A DNA stretch of 64,000 nt. It comes from Saccharina japonica. Its lineage: Eukaryota > Sar > Phaeophyceae > Laminariales > Laminariaceae. The position numbers and the translations under genes were made by a program. Positions within the stretch are counted from its first letter, which is position 1, and each line of letters starts with the position of its first letter. The notes beneath the pieces were generated by a model that had not been told where the DNA came from, searched no databases, and saw only the letters and a list, made by a program, of their open reading frames with translations. Location of the stretch: positions 23,963-87,962 of the forward strand of contig MEHQ01002486.1 of assembly GCA_008828725.1 (NCBI GenBank), in the 5' to 3' direction. Shown here piece by piece: positions 10,695-22,750 of this stretch.

Positions 10695-12072
10695 TTCGGC
10701 AGGTGTATATAGAAAATACACGTGTGTGTGCAAAAGTTCAGAGCTCGTTTCATGAAAACGGCGTGATGAACATTTTTGGACCTTTGTGCGATGAAAACGT
10801 GCAAAATCCAGCATCGCCTCGTAATTACTTACTGTAGTTTCAGTATATTTAACGATTTTTGATGTTGAATATGACTTAACATTGATCAAACGCAATGAGA
10901 TTTTTGAATGTTTGCGTAAAACTGTGTTCAAACATGCCTTTTGGACCACCTGGAAGCGGCTCGTTCAGGGAGAAAATGGGGAAATAAAAACATATCCCTA
11001 CGGAAAAAACGCTTGAATATTATTGACCTCTTTGAAGGCCTGTGATTGGTCGGGCCACATTTTCGGCGGTACCACCAGCCCTAGTTTCTTAAAAAAACTG
11101 TAGATGTTTACCCTCTTCCACTGTTCATGGTGATCAGTACGATACCAAGTATGTGACATTTTAGTTGCTATTGCATGCGGCATTCGTGGCTCACGAACTT
11201 TGGGGTGACATTCATACGAGCGTGCCTCAACAACCAACACACTGCGTACACACTCAGTCGGTCGGTGTGGTTACGTACATCCGCGTCAGTCCCTACCTGA
11301 TGAACCAGCTCGTATGTATGTGTATACCTGGTATTAAATTATTGTAATGTGGCTGTGACATTAATGATGTTTCGTGGTCTCAGAAAATATCTGTTTACTA
11401 TCTCTGGTACGTACATAGTACACATATAGACCAGGTACCCGCGAGCAAGAGATTAACAAGCAAGTCGACCACTAGCCCTCCCTGTTCCTTCAATGCTTCG
11501 GCTGGCGGAAAAGGAAGCGCGACGACCAAACTCTATCCTATACGGCGAATCGCTTGCCGAGACAGATGCCGGGAGCATTGCGTGCGCAGGCGGTGGTGGA
11601 TATTGCTCGCGGGTTTCGTTGCACGTATTATATTATGGGGGAGGAGCGCCTGCCAAGGGGAATGGAGTTTCGGGAGTTGGTCGGGGGTAAGGGGGATGGA
11701 AGAAGACGTGCCAAAGCGAAGTAGAACATTCCACAGGAGTCACAAAAGGCCCCTGGTTATCGGTTGGAGTCGGTAGGTGCGATCCGGTGACGAACAATCG
11801 GCTCATGACAGAGCTGACGAGATCGCTCCGGGACTCGGCGTGACACAGCAGTGAACAGGCAGGACGGGCAACGTGTGGAGGGGGACCGAAAGCAGACGTA
11901 CGCCAACCTGAGGTAGTCCACGAAGAGCCGACGGCGTACGTAGATACATTACCACAGACGGGACGGAAGATGGCGCCGCTGCCGGCAGGGGGTAGTCAGG
12001 AGCCCAAGATCGAGGGGGGGGGGGGAGCCATTGCTATCGAATCGAATAGAAAATGAATGGGAGCAGCTACGG
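10695..12072 (+). repeat. 1,378-bp direct duplication, copy 1
   Basis: Every base I compared matches copy 2 at 13788-15165 at a constant offset of 3,093 bases, including a run of 12 G near its end. Similarity stops abruptly after GCAGCTACGG in both copies. No recognised gene lies inside; short minus-strand frames (10998-11240 and 10560-10949) have no domain I can name. Loss of similarity at the left end coincides with an N in copy 2. Confidence 0.95.
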
Positions 12073-13786
12073 AGGGTTGCTATTTCTGCAGCTTCCGTTT
12101 GGCATGATCACTGTGTGCACTGCTGTGCACTCTACTGATGGATGTGTCCGTGTGGGCCGATACTAGCGGCTCAACTATTAATAGAGGCCCAAGTAGCTTC
12201 GCCTCCTATTAACCTATTACCGAGGACCATACCAAAAAGGCCCAAATATTTGCCAGTAAATACAGGGATATATATACATATATAAATATATAGGTTTTTG
12301 TGCATACCGTAGGTCCTATTTACTAGTATTACTAGTATTACTAGTATTTACTATGGGTCTCCCGAAATAGTAATCAGAACCGAATATGGTGTGTAAAGTT
12401 AGGGGGATACCTGGCTCTAGGGCCCATCGTGGGCTCTGCTTACCATAACAATAGCCCCCCCGGGATAGTAGTGCGTAGTGCTCGCTGTCACCGAAATGTG
12501 AGTAAAAACAGTATCAGAAGCCTGACAAACTTCCGTTGTGCAAAAATCAGCCAAGGGTAGCAGAGGTACATACGAGGAGTTGCTTTTGAGCAAGAAGCCT
12601 TGTTTGTAATGAAAAAGGCATCAGATCGATCAGGCACGAAGGACACACGAAAAAAAAAAAAACGTTACTTCTGACCAACGCTCCCTTAAACTGCGGTGAG
12701 GGCGATACTTCGAGCCTTATCCTCAACGTCGTTTTCGGTAGGGGAGTCATGAAAGTTCGCTATTATACCAGAAAAAAAAGAAAACGGACTCACATTTTCC
12801 CGCCCTTTTGTTTTCTTTACCGAAGAGGAGTTAAGCTATTTGAAACCCCGAGATAGCAACAACAAAAAATGATAATTTCGGTGTTACGAACCGCCTACAA
12901 GCAGGTATGAGAGGACCATGTTGCACCCCGTGCCGCAAACGCCTCCTGGTAATGCAATCATTGAAACTCGGAGACCAACCATTGTATCACCCCCCCCTCC
13001 CCCCTGCCCGCGATCACGCAGTTGCCGTTGCTGAGATCGTCACGTTTTATCATTAATTTTCCTTAATACCCTTTGAACTCCCAAAAGTGGGTTCAATGTA
13101 GTTGCGCATACCAGGTATGCGCTATTTAATGCGTGAAAAGGTTGTTCCTAACGAACAAAATACAACTATGAATCGTGGTTGATTTCACGATTCGTGGTGG
13201 GCCCGTATTAACGAAGATTTTTTTTGTTGAATTGAGTTCGTTTTTTTTTTCGTTTGTTTTGATTTGCATCTGATTGGTCGAAAAGTGAATAACCAGCAAG
13301 ACATTCCCAGTTCAAAAGAAAAAAACGGAATTCCACAAGAAGCCTTTTGGGACTTCTTTTGCTCTACGTCTTATTGAGTTGGGGAGTTCATCCAACTCGA
13401 CGTGGCGTGTTCCGTGAAACCGAAGGAAGCCACGCAAACTTGAGCCATGTCGTCGACTGATTCAGAGGCGAGATCCACCGTTCCCGAGAGGCACGGCCAC
13501 CGGATCAGCCGCAGCGCGAGGTCCGACGGGGCCTATCACAGAGTAGACCGCTTGCGGCGCCTAAAACATAATGAAGGCCGTCGCAAACCCATGTCTTCAC
13601 CCCTCTTTGCCTCCCAAACCACACGAGCACCGACCAGGTCGCGCCTTGGCGTAGAAGTTCGATCGCTGTATCCCCGTCACGTGGGCGCGTGTGGGGCTTC
13701 GGGGCTGCGCCAGCCCACCCAAGACACCCCTAGAGTGATAGCCTCCTAACCGGTGCCGGCAGACATAATTTTCCGCTGGCAGCGGC
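12073..13786. other. Spacer between the two identical copies; no recognised gene
   Basis: Contains an AT-rich stretch near 12260-12300 and homopolymer A/T runs. An open frame at 13447-13749 (+) encodes 100 basic, Arg/Ser-rich residues from an ATG. It has no domain and may be chance. Confidence 0.4.
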
Positions 13787-13787
13787 N
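13787..13787. other. Ambiguous base N, probable assembly join
   Basis: The only N in the window. It sits exactly at the left edge of duplication copy 2, as expected for a contig join. Confidence 0.9.
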
Positions 13788-15165
13788 TTCGGCAGGTGTA
13801 TATAGAAAATACACGTGTGTGTGCAAAAGTTCAGAGCTCGTTTCATGAAAACGGCGTGATGAACATTTTTGGACCTTTGTGCGATGAAAACGTGCAAAAT
13901 CCAGCATCGCCTCGTAATTACTTACTGTAGTTTCAGTATATTTAACGATTTTTGATGTTGAATATGACTTAACATTGATCAAACGCAATGAGATTTTTGA
14001 ATGTTTGCGTAAAACTGTGTTCAAACATGCCTTTTGGACCACCTGGAAGCGGCTCGTTCAGGGAGAAAATGGGGAAATAAAAACATATCCCTACGGAAAA
14101 AACGCTTGAATATTATTGACCTCTTTGAAGGCCTGTGATTGGTCGGGCCACATTTTCGGCGGTACCACCAGCCCTAGTTTCTTAAAAAAACTGTAGATGT
14201 TTACCCTCTTCCACTGTTCATGGTGATCAGTACGATACCAAGTATGTGACATTTTAGTTGCTATTGCATGCGGCATTCGTGGCTCACGAACTTTGGGGTG
14301 ACATTCATACGAGCGTGCCTCAACAACCAACACACTGCGTACACACTCAGTCGGTCGGTGTGGTTACGTACATCCGCGTCAGTCCCTACCTGATGAACCA
14401 GCTCGTATGTATGTGTATACCTGGTATTAAATTATTGTAATGTGGCTGTGACATTAATGATGTTTCGTGGTCTCAGAAAATATCTGTTTACTATCTCTGG
14501 TACGTACATAGTACACATATAGACCAGGTACCCGCGAGCAAGAGATTAACAAGCAAGTCGACCACTAGCCCTCCCTGTTCCTTCAATGCTTCGGCTGGCG
14601 GAAAAGGAAGCGCGACGACCAAACTCTATCCTATACGGCGAATCGCTTGCCGAGACAGATGCCGGGAGCATTGCGTGCGCAGGCGGTGGTGGATATTGCT
14701 CGCGGGTTTCGTTGCACGTATTATATTATGGGGGAGGAGCGCCTGCCAAGGGGAATGGAGTTTCGGGAGTTGGTCGGGGGTAAGGGGGATGGAAGAAGAC
14801 GTGCCAAAGCGAAGTAGAACATTCCACAGGAGTCACAAAAGGCCCCTGGTTATCGGTTGGAGTCGGTAGGTGCGATCCGGTGACGAACAATCGGCTCATG
14901 ACAGAGCTGACGAGATCGCTCCGGGACTCGGCGTGACACAGCAGTGAACAGGCAGGACGGGCAACGTGTGGAGGGGGACCGAAAGCAGACGTACGCCAAC
15001 CTGAGGTAGTCCACGAAGAGCCGACGGCGTACGTAGATACATTACCACAGACGGGACGGAAGATGGCGCCGCTGCCGGCAGGGGGTAGTCAGGAGCCCAA
15101 GATCGAGGGGGGGGGGGGAGCCATTGCTATCGAATCGAATAGAAAATGAATGGGAGCAGCTACGG
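13788..15165 (+). repeat. 1,378-bp direct duplication, copy 2
   Basis: Identical by eye to 10695-12072, base for base, with no indel even in the poly-G tract. It starts immediately after the N and ends at GCAGCTACGG, beyond which the sequence differs from copy 1. Confidence 0.95.
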
Positions 15166-16321
15166 TTAGCGAGGGGGGGGGGGGGTATAGAGGCGATGGC
15201 GATTTCGGTTTCGGCGCGAAAGGTGAAACCTGAGGGTGAAGTTGGAGGATTTCCAGGAGACATCAGCTAGCGTACGGGAAGGGTTGGTGTCGGCAGAGGA
15301 GCTATGCCTTCGTGGTCCGTTCGGGATGTTATTTCGTGCGGGGGCTTCTGCAGAGTTTAAGTTGCATCACAATGGGGATGGATAACTGGTTGAGGAGAGG
15401 AGTGGGCAAGGAAGGCGAACAAGGCAAACAAGGGGGGGGTACTGGAGCTCAACGCCCTTTTTGGTGGGTGTGATGGAGATACGGTGGGCACGTAGTGGAG
15501 GTAACGAAGGAGAAACCGGTTCGCGAGACAAGTAACACGACTGGACACGATTTTAGCCGCTCATATGGACCATCCGGAGTGGTGCGGGGAGACGGGGGTA
15601 CCTACTGCGGGAAGAGGGCAGTGCGCAGGGGGCGATCGCAGATCGGTAAATGTCCTGAAGTGTATGAAGGTTATGGGTGGCGGCCTTTACGATTGTAGTG
15701 ACGAGAGGGGGGACGGGAGGGACAACGGTGATGAGGCGTAATGGGATGCTCACCAAAGGCGCAATAAATTAGGCAGTGCAGGGCGGGGTGGGGGGGGGGT
15801 CGGGCGCAGGGACGAAAGTGAAGTAGCTGCTGCCTAGAGCTATTTAGTGTTGCAGTGACGGATAGTAGGAGGGAAACAGCAACGAAGTGTGTGGGGGGCA
15901 GCTTTGCTCACTGATGGTGCAATTGTTACGGTTTTCGTGACGGTTTCAGGAGTAACGTTTATTATGGAGGCAGTTGTGTTTCGTATTAAACAGGGGCCAC
16001 GCCTGTTTGCAGCCCCTCTTTGCGGGAATTTGGCCTGACGGCCTCCCACTTCTTCTTATTCTTCTTCTTCTCTCTCCTCCTTGTCCCCGTGCGGGACGCT
16101 ATCCTGATGATACGCAATCAAAGACCACGGGAAACAAGAGGCCTTCCAGGCTTCTCTGGGCAAGTACAGCGTTCATCGACTCGGTCGGCTCATCGCTAAT
16201 TTTGAGGTTAGTCACTCTGTGCTTCTCCGCATCTTGACCACGAGTACCTGTGGTAATCGATATATCACTGCACTACCCTGCAACCACAGACTCTAGCTAC
16301 GTTTCGCAACACAATGTATTA
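15166..16321. other. No gene recognised
   Basis: Contains several G-runs (15171-15184, about 15431-15438 and 15788-15799) and no domain. The 3' tail of the minus-strand LINE fragment probably enters from the right. Confidence 0.4.
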
Positions 16322-17111
16322 CTAACTGCAAGCGTGGAGGGGGGCGTACTCATTTGTTTCTTGCCTTAGTCGTTTGACCATTGGACACGCATCCCTTTCG
16401 AGACGAGCACCGTTCCTATTCCTAATAGAGACACCTCCAACATTAAGGCGATCATTACGCTGTTTCCATATATTACAAAGAATTGTTTTGCTAATCCTAT
16501 TCCTTTCCTGTTTCGCCGCCTGTGGCCACCATCTATCTCCTAAGATAGCGATCGTTTTCTCGCTACTATCTAGTGTACCAAACTTCTCCATGTCATATTC
16601 GTCTGTTTTCCTCATTTCCTCTTTTAACACACACCTTTCCTCCTTGTGCATTTCACGTTCTCCCACGATGTAAATTCTACTCTCTATTGCTTTGCCACAG
16701 GGGCACATCTGTGCATCTACTTCCTCCTCCTCTCGGCTACTCATATACCTCCTTCTTTCTGGCAGGTCCAGGCCCCCTACACGAAATCGCAGTTTCAGCT
16801 TTTTCGCGAAGTCCATTGGGCCGTGCAGATACCTTTTCATTCCTATTCCTTCTCTCAACCCCCCGTATATCTCTAAGTGTTCTTCCCCTTCCACCTTTTT
16901 TCTTAGTGCTAGCCTTTCCCTTCTTTCTACCCTTTCTTTCACTTCTGTCTTGTATCCGCTAAATTTCTCTATGGCCAGCGTCTCTTATTGGTTTCCTATA
17001 TCCTTCCATACTTTCTCGACTACGCTATCCCACCTTATTCCAGCTCGCCCTTTGGTTACTTTCTCCCATACAGCTTTATCAGCTATGGCTGGCAACCTCT
17101 TATTTGGCATG
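16322..17111 (-). pseudogene. LINE ORF C-terminal fragment with zinc-knuckle remnant
   Basis: On the minus strand a basic, Trp-rich frame starts near 17111 (MPNKRLPAIADKAVWEKV) and runs through GIRWDSVVEKVWKDIG. It meets one TAA at about 16986-16988, then continues to a TAG-terminated end at 16322. It includes LRFRVGGLDLPERRR, a CPCGKAIESR segment like the start of the C-terminal zinc knuckle of LINE reverse transcriptases, and LGDRWWPQAAKQE. No RT core is present. The 5' side is cut off at a G-rich tract, typical of 5' truncation during target-primed insertion. The plus-strand hydrophobic frames over this segment are its antisense shadow. Confidence 0.7.
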
Positions 17112-17123
17112 TTCTTTACTTAT

Positions 17124-17335
17124 ATATGGGGGGGGGGAGCAGGAGGGGAGGGGGGGAGGGGAAGGTGAGGGTGGGAGCGGGAAAGGGCGGGGGAGGTGAG
17201 GAGGGCAAGACGGACGGTGGGAGGGGTCGAAGACGTGGAGGGGGTAAAAGGGAGGGCGGGTGCCGATTGCCGGGGAGGGGAGAAGGGGAGGACGGAGTAG
17301 GGAGTGGATCGGAGGAACGGGAGGAGGGTGTACAC
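17124..17335 (+). repeat. G-rich polypurine tract
   Basis: About 210 bases made almost only of G and A with many runs of three or more G, including nine G at about 17129-17137. It could form G-quadruplexes. It borders the truncated LINE. Confidence 0.9.
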
Positions 17336-17470
17336 ATGCCATGCATGGCCGTATTCATATGATCACAAACTGTCACCTCCCTACGTACAATACCGGGATG
17401 GAGAACGTCGGGTTTTTGTCGACCAGACAGATATTGCTTGCACCAAGCGCGAAGGGCCGTTAGGTGTTTG
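17325..17470 (+). repeat. Dispersed repeat fragment (family also at 17520-17780 and 54385-54680)
   Basis: GTGTACACATGCC, the CATGCATGGCCGTA block and the tail CACCAAGCGCGAAG match the second half of the copy at 17520-17780 and, inverted, the copy at 54385-54680. Confidence 0.7.
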
Positions 17471-17519
17471 ACGAGTCGTATGAAGGGTGAGCTGCATTCT
17501 GCTAAGTACCGCGATTGAG

Positions 17520-17780
17520 GCGGGCTTTCCTACATGGATGACAGCGTCCAATTAAGTTATTATGTGTTTCCTGGGTTGGCCACTTCCAGAGGCAGCAATG
17601 GGTATACTATGGAATGGTGACATCGGAAAAAGCACGGGACGGGGGGGTGTACTTGATATTCATGCATGGTCGTAGTCGTATGACCATAGATATAGGCCTT
17701 CGCATCCTTACAATGCTGGGACGGAGCATGTCGGGTTTTCACCGATCAGGCACATACTGCTAGCACCAAGCGCCGTGTGT
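17520..17780 (+). repeat. Dispersed repeat, longer copy
   Basis: Shares GGCCACTTCC, GGCAGCAATGGGT and the tail ACAATGCTGGGACGGAGCA with the inverted copy at 54385-54680. A short frame at the start reads YMDDSVQL; with no other RT motif I do not call a reverse transcriptase. Confidence 0.75.
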
Positions 17781-18729
17781 TAAAGATATTACTGTAGGTC
17801 GTGGACACCTACATCTCTTATCAATGGTCATCGCCACTGCTGTTGCCGGGGGCAGCAGTAGTTAGCATTAGTGCTGCTGTAGCCGAGGAGAGTAGTAGGT
17901 AGCTGTAGTCGGGGGAAGCAGTAGGTAGCACTACTGTAATACTGTTGTAGACGGGGAACAGCAGCCATGATACGTAACCAAGTGCCACTCGGTAGCTTCG
18001 GGATCGCGACGAGTTTAGAAGCAAGTCGACCGCAGCTACGCCCGGCCAGAACTGGGATCGGCTGACTACTATTCGTCGGCCAATGTAGGTAGTCCTGGTT
18101 CCGCCAATAGCGTGTTGCAGTAACCGAGCGCAACAGTAGCCCCGGTGATGTTGCTTATAGGCAGAAATGGCAAAACACGGCGTGTTACGTTACGGTTCGA
18201 CCAAGATGCAGCGTAACTACGACCCGACGGGTTGTATTTATTGTTGTTGCTTGTTGTTTTCCGTACACGCGGCCCTCCAAGTACACATTGCTGTAGCGAA
18301 CGAAGGATCAGGGTTTGAGTAGCTACGAGAGAGCGCACGGGCCTGCCCCACCCTCTCTCCCTCCTCTCACCACCACGACTAAACTCATATGTCTATTGTT
18401 CTGCAAGTTTGATTGCCCAATAAGCGCCCCTTCTACAAAACAAAATTCTTCTGGGGTTTTATCATCGGTGGATCATCATCTGTCCAACACCAGCATGGTA
18501 GCATGCTGCTGCTGGCTGAGCCCACCTGTGCGACCACCTGTCAAGGGTGTAACAACTATGCCTGAATATGTTATGACGCTCAGTCTATAGCAAGGTTCCC
18601 ACATCTAAAGATTCTCGAGACGACGTCCACAAGGGATTCCAACCGAGAGCTGACCTGGGCGAGGGTTAAAATCGAACATAAATGTGATTTTACGTCAAAC
18701 AAGGGATAGCGGCTTGGTCGAAGAGTTAG
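17781..18729. other. No gene recognised
   Basis: Trinucleotide-like GTAGC/CTGCTG repeats at about 17840-17960. An open frame at 18315-18590 (+) has no domain. Confidence 0.35.
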
Positions 18730-18975
18730 GACACTGCAGGAAAAGCCGATGTCGCACGTCAAAATCGTGAAGCCGTGGGAGACCGGAAGTCCAACCCGGA
18801 TTCCCACCGGAGAAAGAGTTAACGCCCCGCGAAGGGGCGGGCCGAACGAACCGTTTTTGACGTCCGTGTACGTAGACGATTTTCATTATGGCCAGCGTGC
18901 AGCTCAACGCATCAGATCAGACAGCCCTCATAGCGTCGGCTTCTCTCGCATCAGATAATGTGAGATTATTGGGAT
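18730..18975 (+). pseudogene. Fragment of a tyrosine-recombinase-retrotransposon RT
   Basis: About 245 bases closely match 33330-33560 of the Ngaro-like element: MSHVKIVKPWETGSPTRIP, RRGGPNEPFLTSVYVDD, then a frameshift in the sequence after the catalytic YVDD. Both flanks leave homology abruptly. Its YVDD, against YLDD in the larger copy, shows that it comes from a separate family member. Confidence 0.85.
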
Positions 18976-18984
18976 GGGTGAGGG

Positions 18985-19245
18985 CCTTGCCAAGGTAAAA
19001 AATCGGGTACCATATATGAGGTGGTCCGCACGTCTGACCTTACCTAACCTCGTGGTACGGGCGAGGGTTGGCAAGGTCGTCGCGGTGAAAATACCTTGCC
19101 AAGATGGTCTGAATATCGATAGATAATACAAGAGATTTGATTGCGCGCACCTTCGAAGGCCGTAGCTAGGTCTCACCTTATCAACCTCGCCGTTGGGGCG
19201 AGGGTTTGGCAAGGTCGTGTTGATAGCACCTTGCCAAGGGTGAGC
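18985..19245. repeat. Short inverted and direct repeats of the CCTTGCCAAGG type
   Basis: CCTTGCCAAG and its complement, with GCGAGGGTTGGCAAGGTCGT and GCGAGGGTTTGGCAAGGTCG, occur several times in about 260 bases. This looks like a small decayed foldback repeat. Confidence 0.6.
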
Positions 19246-19249
19246 AAAG

Positions 19250-19896
19250 GCCCGCTAAGCTCTTGGCAAATCACACGCGGTGGAGGCCATCAAAAGCCGG
19301 CGACTACAAACAAGCCTCGTCCCTACCTATTCCTCCGCGCCCACCAAAACACCTAATACTATTATACTTGTAAAAAGCTTCAGACCTACATGCAGTCTGA
19401 AATCAAGCCAGCGGCTACAAGTCAAAAACAAAGCAAGGTCGAGAAGACTACGATACCTATGGCCCTGCCAAACCATTTCCTGGTTTCAATTCAAACCTAT
19501 GGAGTCGGTCAACACGAAACCCAAGCCGTGTGTATACATGTGTTATCTACCTATCTTCTCCCCCCACGAAAAACTCCTGGTGAGAAGCGTCATCAAACCT
19601 AAACATCAAAAGCCTCCAAGGCCATGACGAGACAGCGTCCATCTACATGATACACGTGTAGAGTAGTGTCTATATGATACATGTGTCCTGTGCTTATCTA
19701 TTCCCCCCCGAACACATAGTACACACCATAAACACCTCTGGTGAAGATCTGTTATACAAAAGGCGAACAAAAGACAGCCAAAGCCGAACGAGGAGAGACG
19801 CCATCCGTGAGACTGGAAAAGGCCTCGAACGACAACAAGAAAGGAAAAACGCCGGGGATTCCTCCACTCCACCGCGTAACCATGAATGCAGCAAGA
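19250..19896. other. No gene recognised
   Basis: Sequence beyond the truncated 3' end of the gypsy-like element. I found no continuation of integrase and no LTR. Confidence 0.4.
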
Positions 19897-20582
19897 CTAC
19901 TTACTGTCCTTGGAAATGCTTTTGATCAGAGCATCCAAGGAAGCCACATCATAGGTGCTGTGCGCCAGCACCATATTTCCCTGGAACGAGAGATTGGGGA
20001 ACTGCAAGTCGTGGGACCTTTCCTAGAGGTGCTACCCACAAGAGGTCGTTGTCGTCCATCACATATTCGCCACCTCCGGCTCCTTGGTTTCCCACTTCCT
20101 GGAGTTCTTTCCGAATCCTGCCAAGTACCATATCTTCGCACTGCCTCTGCATCAGTTGTGGCGTATCCTGGAGAATAGCTGCCACCTTTTCCAGCATGGA
20201 CGGCTCCGACCGCTGGAACCCCTTGGCCTCTTTCCCTGATCCGCTTGAACGGCTGCTGGTGTCCTTCGGTGGTCCCTCCAAAGGATCTCGTTGCCGTTTC
20301 GGTTTTGGGATGGGCTCTCTGTCCCCTGCGTTTGCGTGGGCGATCAACTTCCACTGGTAGCTCAGTAGTAGTGATTGTCTGCGCCGGTGCATTTTCCATC
20401 TCCTCCTCAGGTAACGGTGGTTCTGCCTCCCAGACAACCTCCGGTTCCTGGGAAGTGGTCTTCGCCTGCGATCTTATGACCGCTCTCGTCACCCCAAAGA
20501 CTTCTGCTGCTGCGAGATACTCTTCAAACACCATGCAGGCCAATCCTTCCAGTTCCACGACCTCTGGCATCGGTTTTCCCAG
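19897..20582 (-). pseudogene. Gypsy-like Pol: linker and truncated start of integrase
   Basis: Minus strand, after the methyltransferase-like domain. A charged linker (EPEVVWEAEPPLPEEEME, then Lys/Arg-rich) crosses a frameshift near 20330. It leads to DLLWVAPLGKVPRLAVPQSL, the kind of sequence that precedes the H2C2 zinc-binding domain of Ty3/gypsy integrases. One more frame change gives VLAHSTYDVASLDALI, a worn version of the first His region, ending at a TAG (19897-19899). The catalytic integrase core is absent. The assignment to integrase rests on this short stretch. Confidence 0.55.
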
Positions 20583-21482
20583 GAAGCCTTGAACAGCTAG
20601 TTCAACTAACACTGCTCGTAGCATTTGAGGAGACGTGAAATCTGCGATGACGTTCGCCGCTGCGCTTTGGCTGACCGTCTGTGGGATCACATAGTGTTCC
20701 TGTCCTGTGGTGATATTGGCGTAGTCGTTGAAGTGCAACTCCTCAGCTTCTTCAAGGCGTGCCGTATCCGCTGAGTGTGCGACATACCCTTCAGTTGGCT
20801 TTCCCCCCCATGATGTGAACACGGTTCAAAGAGATGATGGGTTCGTTGAACGAATAAATCGCTCGCTCTCCGATACCTCTCTTCAGGAAGTTTGCGCCTC
20901 TTCGTCCCAGAAATTCCCCCAATTCCTGAACTGGTTGCTTTACCTTCTCCAGCCTCCGCTTCCAAACGGCTAACTTCCCCTTCGTGGCAAGGTCTCCCTT
21001 GATTCCTACCACGAACGTCCGTTTCCTCCTCCACGGAATCCCTACTTGGCTCGCCAATATCTCCGCCTTGTTCACGATGTATGACCCTCGTTCCAAAGCG
21101 GGGAGAATCTTGTCGTTCCATTCCGTCGTTGACAGAAGGTTGCCCAAACATTCGAGTTTAAAAAGTCGTGCGTCTGAGGCGATGGCAGCTTGGGTTAAGC
21201 TCACTCGCTCCGGATATTCCTTATTTATCTTGCACCCCTTCAAACCTCCTGCAGGCGTCACCGATCACCACGTCTGGTTTCACGTCTCTCAACATGCTTA
21301 GGCATTCCTGCGACCCTGTTGTCACCTTAAGTAGCCTCGCACCGTTGTCCAGTCCGTTTGCTCTGGTGCATTCCAGTGCTGTCCAGTCCTGGTCTACCGC
21401 TCCTCTGACCGTCAGCAATCCCTCCGATGCAAGGATGCTGCCTCCCCCCCCCACAGTCGAGTATGACCACTACTGGAAGCTC
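20583..21482 (-). pseudogene. Cytosine-C5 DNA methyltransferase-like domain within a gypsy-like Pol
   Basis: About 300 residues, minus strand, in three frames. Motif I: PVVVILDCGGGG with SILASEG, broken by a run of nine C (21444-21452). Motif II: GAVDQDWTALECTRAN. Motif III/IV: KPDVVIGDACRRF, where GGPPCQ is expected; the catalytic Cys may survive but PCQ does not. A frameshift near 21240 follows. Motif VI: RLFKLECLGNLLST, with ENV replaced by ECL. Motif VIII: VGIPWRRKRTFVVG, well kept. After another frameshift near 20820 come DTARLEEAEELHFNDY and SQSAAANVIA, matching the positions of the ARLQGFP and QxGNAVP elements. In this family the domain flips cytosine and methylates C5. This copy cannot be active. 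It lies between RNase H and integrase of the same Pol reading and on the same strand, so it appears to be part of the element. Confidence 0.8.
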
Positions 21483-22750
21483 CGGTGCAATAACAAGCTC
21501 GGCCTGTTGAGTATCTACCTCCGATGGATCTGCGGGTATGAATGCGACGGCTGCCAGCACTGCAAGACTTTGAGTACTAGTTTCGTCCACATCTTCCACT
21601 CCTAAGGTTTCGAGGTGTACGCCGTCGAGCACTGGCCCCTGTGACCCTTTGTAAACGTTTGGCAACGACCCGTCTCCTGGAAAAGAGTCATCGAAATCCT
21701 CGATCACGTTGCTCTTGTTCGGTAACCGCGACATGGCGTCCGGGGTCTGATGTTGTGTCCCCGGCCTCCACTTCAAGGTCATGTCTTACTCCATCAACCT
21801 CAGAGCCCAGCGGTGGTATTTCGGTGTGAGGGATTGACTTTTGAAAAGCCAAGTCAACGCCGAACAGTCTGTGATGAGCGTGGACGGCCGCCCCCAAAGA
21901 TAGGGTTGGAACTTGTTCACCGCCCACATGACCGCCATGCATTCACGGTCTGTTGCCGACCGTTTGGAGTCCCCTCTCGACCACCTTTTGCTGTCGTACG
22001 CGATCACCTTCTCCACTCCTTCGATGCATTGCGTTAGCACCGCTCCTGCTCCTATCTCACTGGCATCGGTGTACAGCAAAAGCGGCTCTGTCCACACCGG
22101 CAGGGCTAGAATTGGAGGCGACGTCAAAACCTCGATAAGCGCATTATAAGCCTTGTTCTGCTCTTCTCCCCATGGAACTTTCTCTTTCTTCGCTCTCTTG
22201 GTTCTGAACCTCGGATCTCTCAGCAAGTCGGAAATAGGCACCACTACTGTGCTATAATGGGGTACGAATTGCCGTAAGTACCCTGTCATGCCCAGCAGCA
22301 CTCGCACTTCCTCCACCGTGTTCGGCCTTGACAGCTGTGTGATAGCATCAATCTTGCTCGGGACCGGCCTGGTACCAAGTCTATCCACGATCATGCCGAG
22401 GAACTCCATGACCGACTGACAGAAATGCGATTTCTGGAGATTGACGGTTAGACGTCCTTGCCGTAGACACTCTAACGTTTTTCGGAGCAGTACCCGTTGA
22501 TCTTCAAGGGTTTTCGACGGGATGGCAATGTCATCCAACCAGTTCTTGATTCCTTTATCCTTGACTGGTAACAGTCGTCCTCCCACGTAGTTGGCAAACG
22601 CGGATGGCACTGTCTTCAACCCGAAGCCGCAGCGAACGTACTTGTACAGCTTCCCGTTAGCGTCTCGAAACGCCGTCAGGTGTCGACCGTCCTCATGGAT
22701 CTCGAGCTGGAAGAATCCTGAAGCCAAATCGATTTGGAGAAATACTTCGA
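21483..22750 (-). pseudogene. Ty3/gypsy-like reverse transcriptase and RNase H
   Basis: Minus strand. RT: YFSK and IDLASGFFQLEIHEDG (motif A region, frameshift near 22735), LKTVPSAFANYVGGRLLP (motif B region), NWLDDIAIPSKTLEDQ (motif C; W-LDD where Y-x-DD is usual), then GMTGYLRQFVPHYS (connection). RNase H: LLLYTDASEIGAGAVL, ATDRECMAVMWAVNKFQPYL and LITDCSALTWLF. One TAA (21783-21785) stands where a Tyr codon fits before DMTLKWRPGTQHQTPDAMSR, the end of RNase H (about 21711). From there to 21483 is an acidic linker with no domain. No protease, primer site or LTR is visible. The order RT-RNase H points to the Ty3/gypsy lineage. Confidence 0.9.

Noticed and set aside
10695..15165. LTR pair of a retrotransposon
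   Set aside because: The copies lack TG...CA ends, the 1.7 kb between them has no gag/pol motif, and one boundary is an N.
16374..17168. Plus-strand hydrophobic membrane protein frames
   Set aside because: They are the antisense of the LINE C-terminal frame, whose Lys/Glu-rich codons read as Phe/Leu/Ser-rich in reverse.
17520..17600. Reverse transcriptase YMDD motif
   Set aside because: YMDDSVQL stands alone; no other RT motif exists in the same frame or in the other copies of this repeat.
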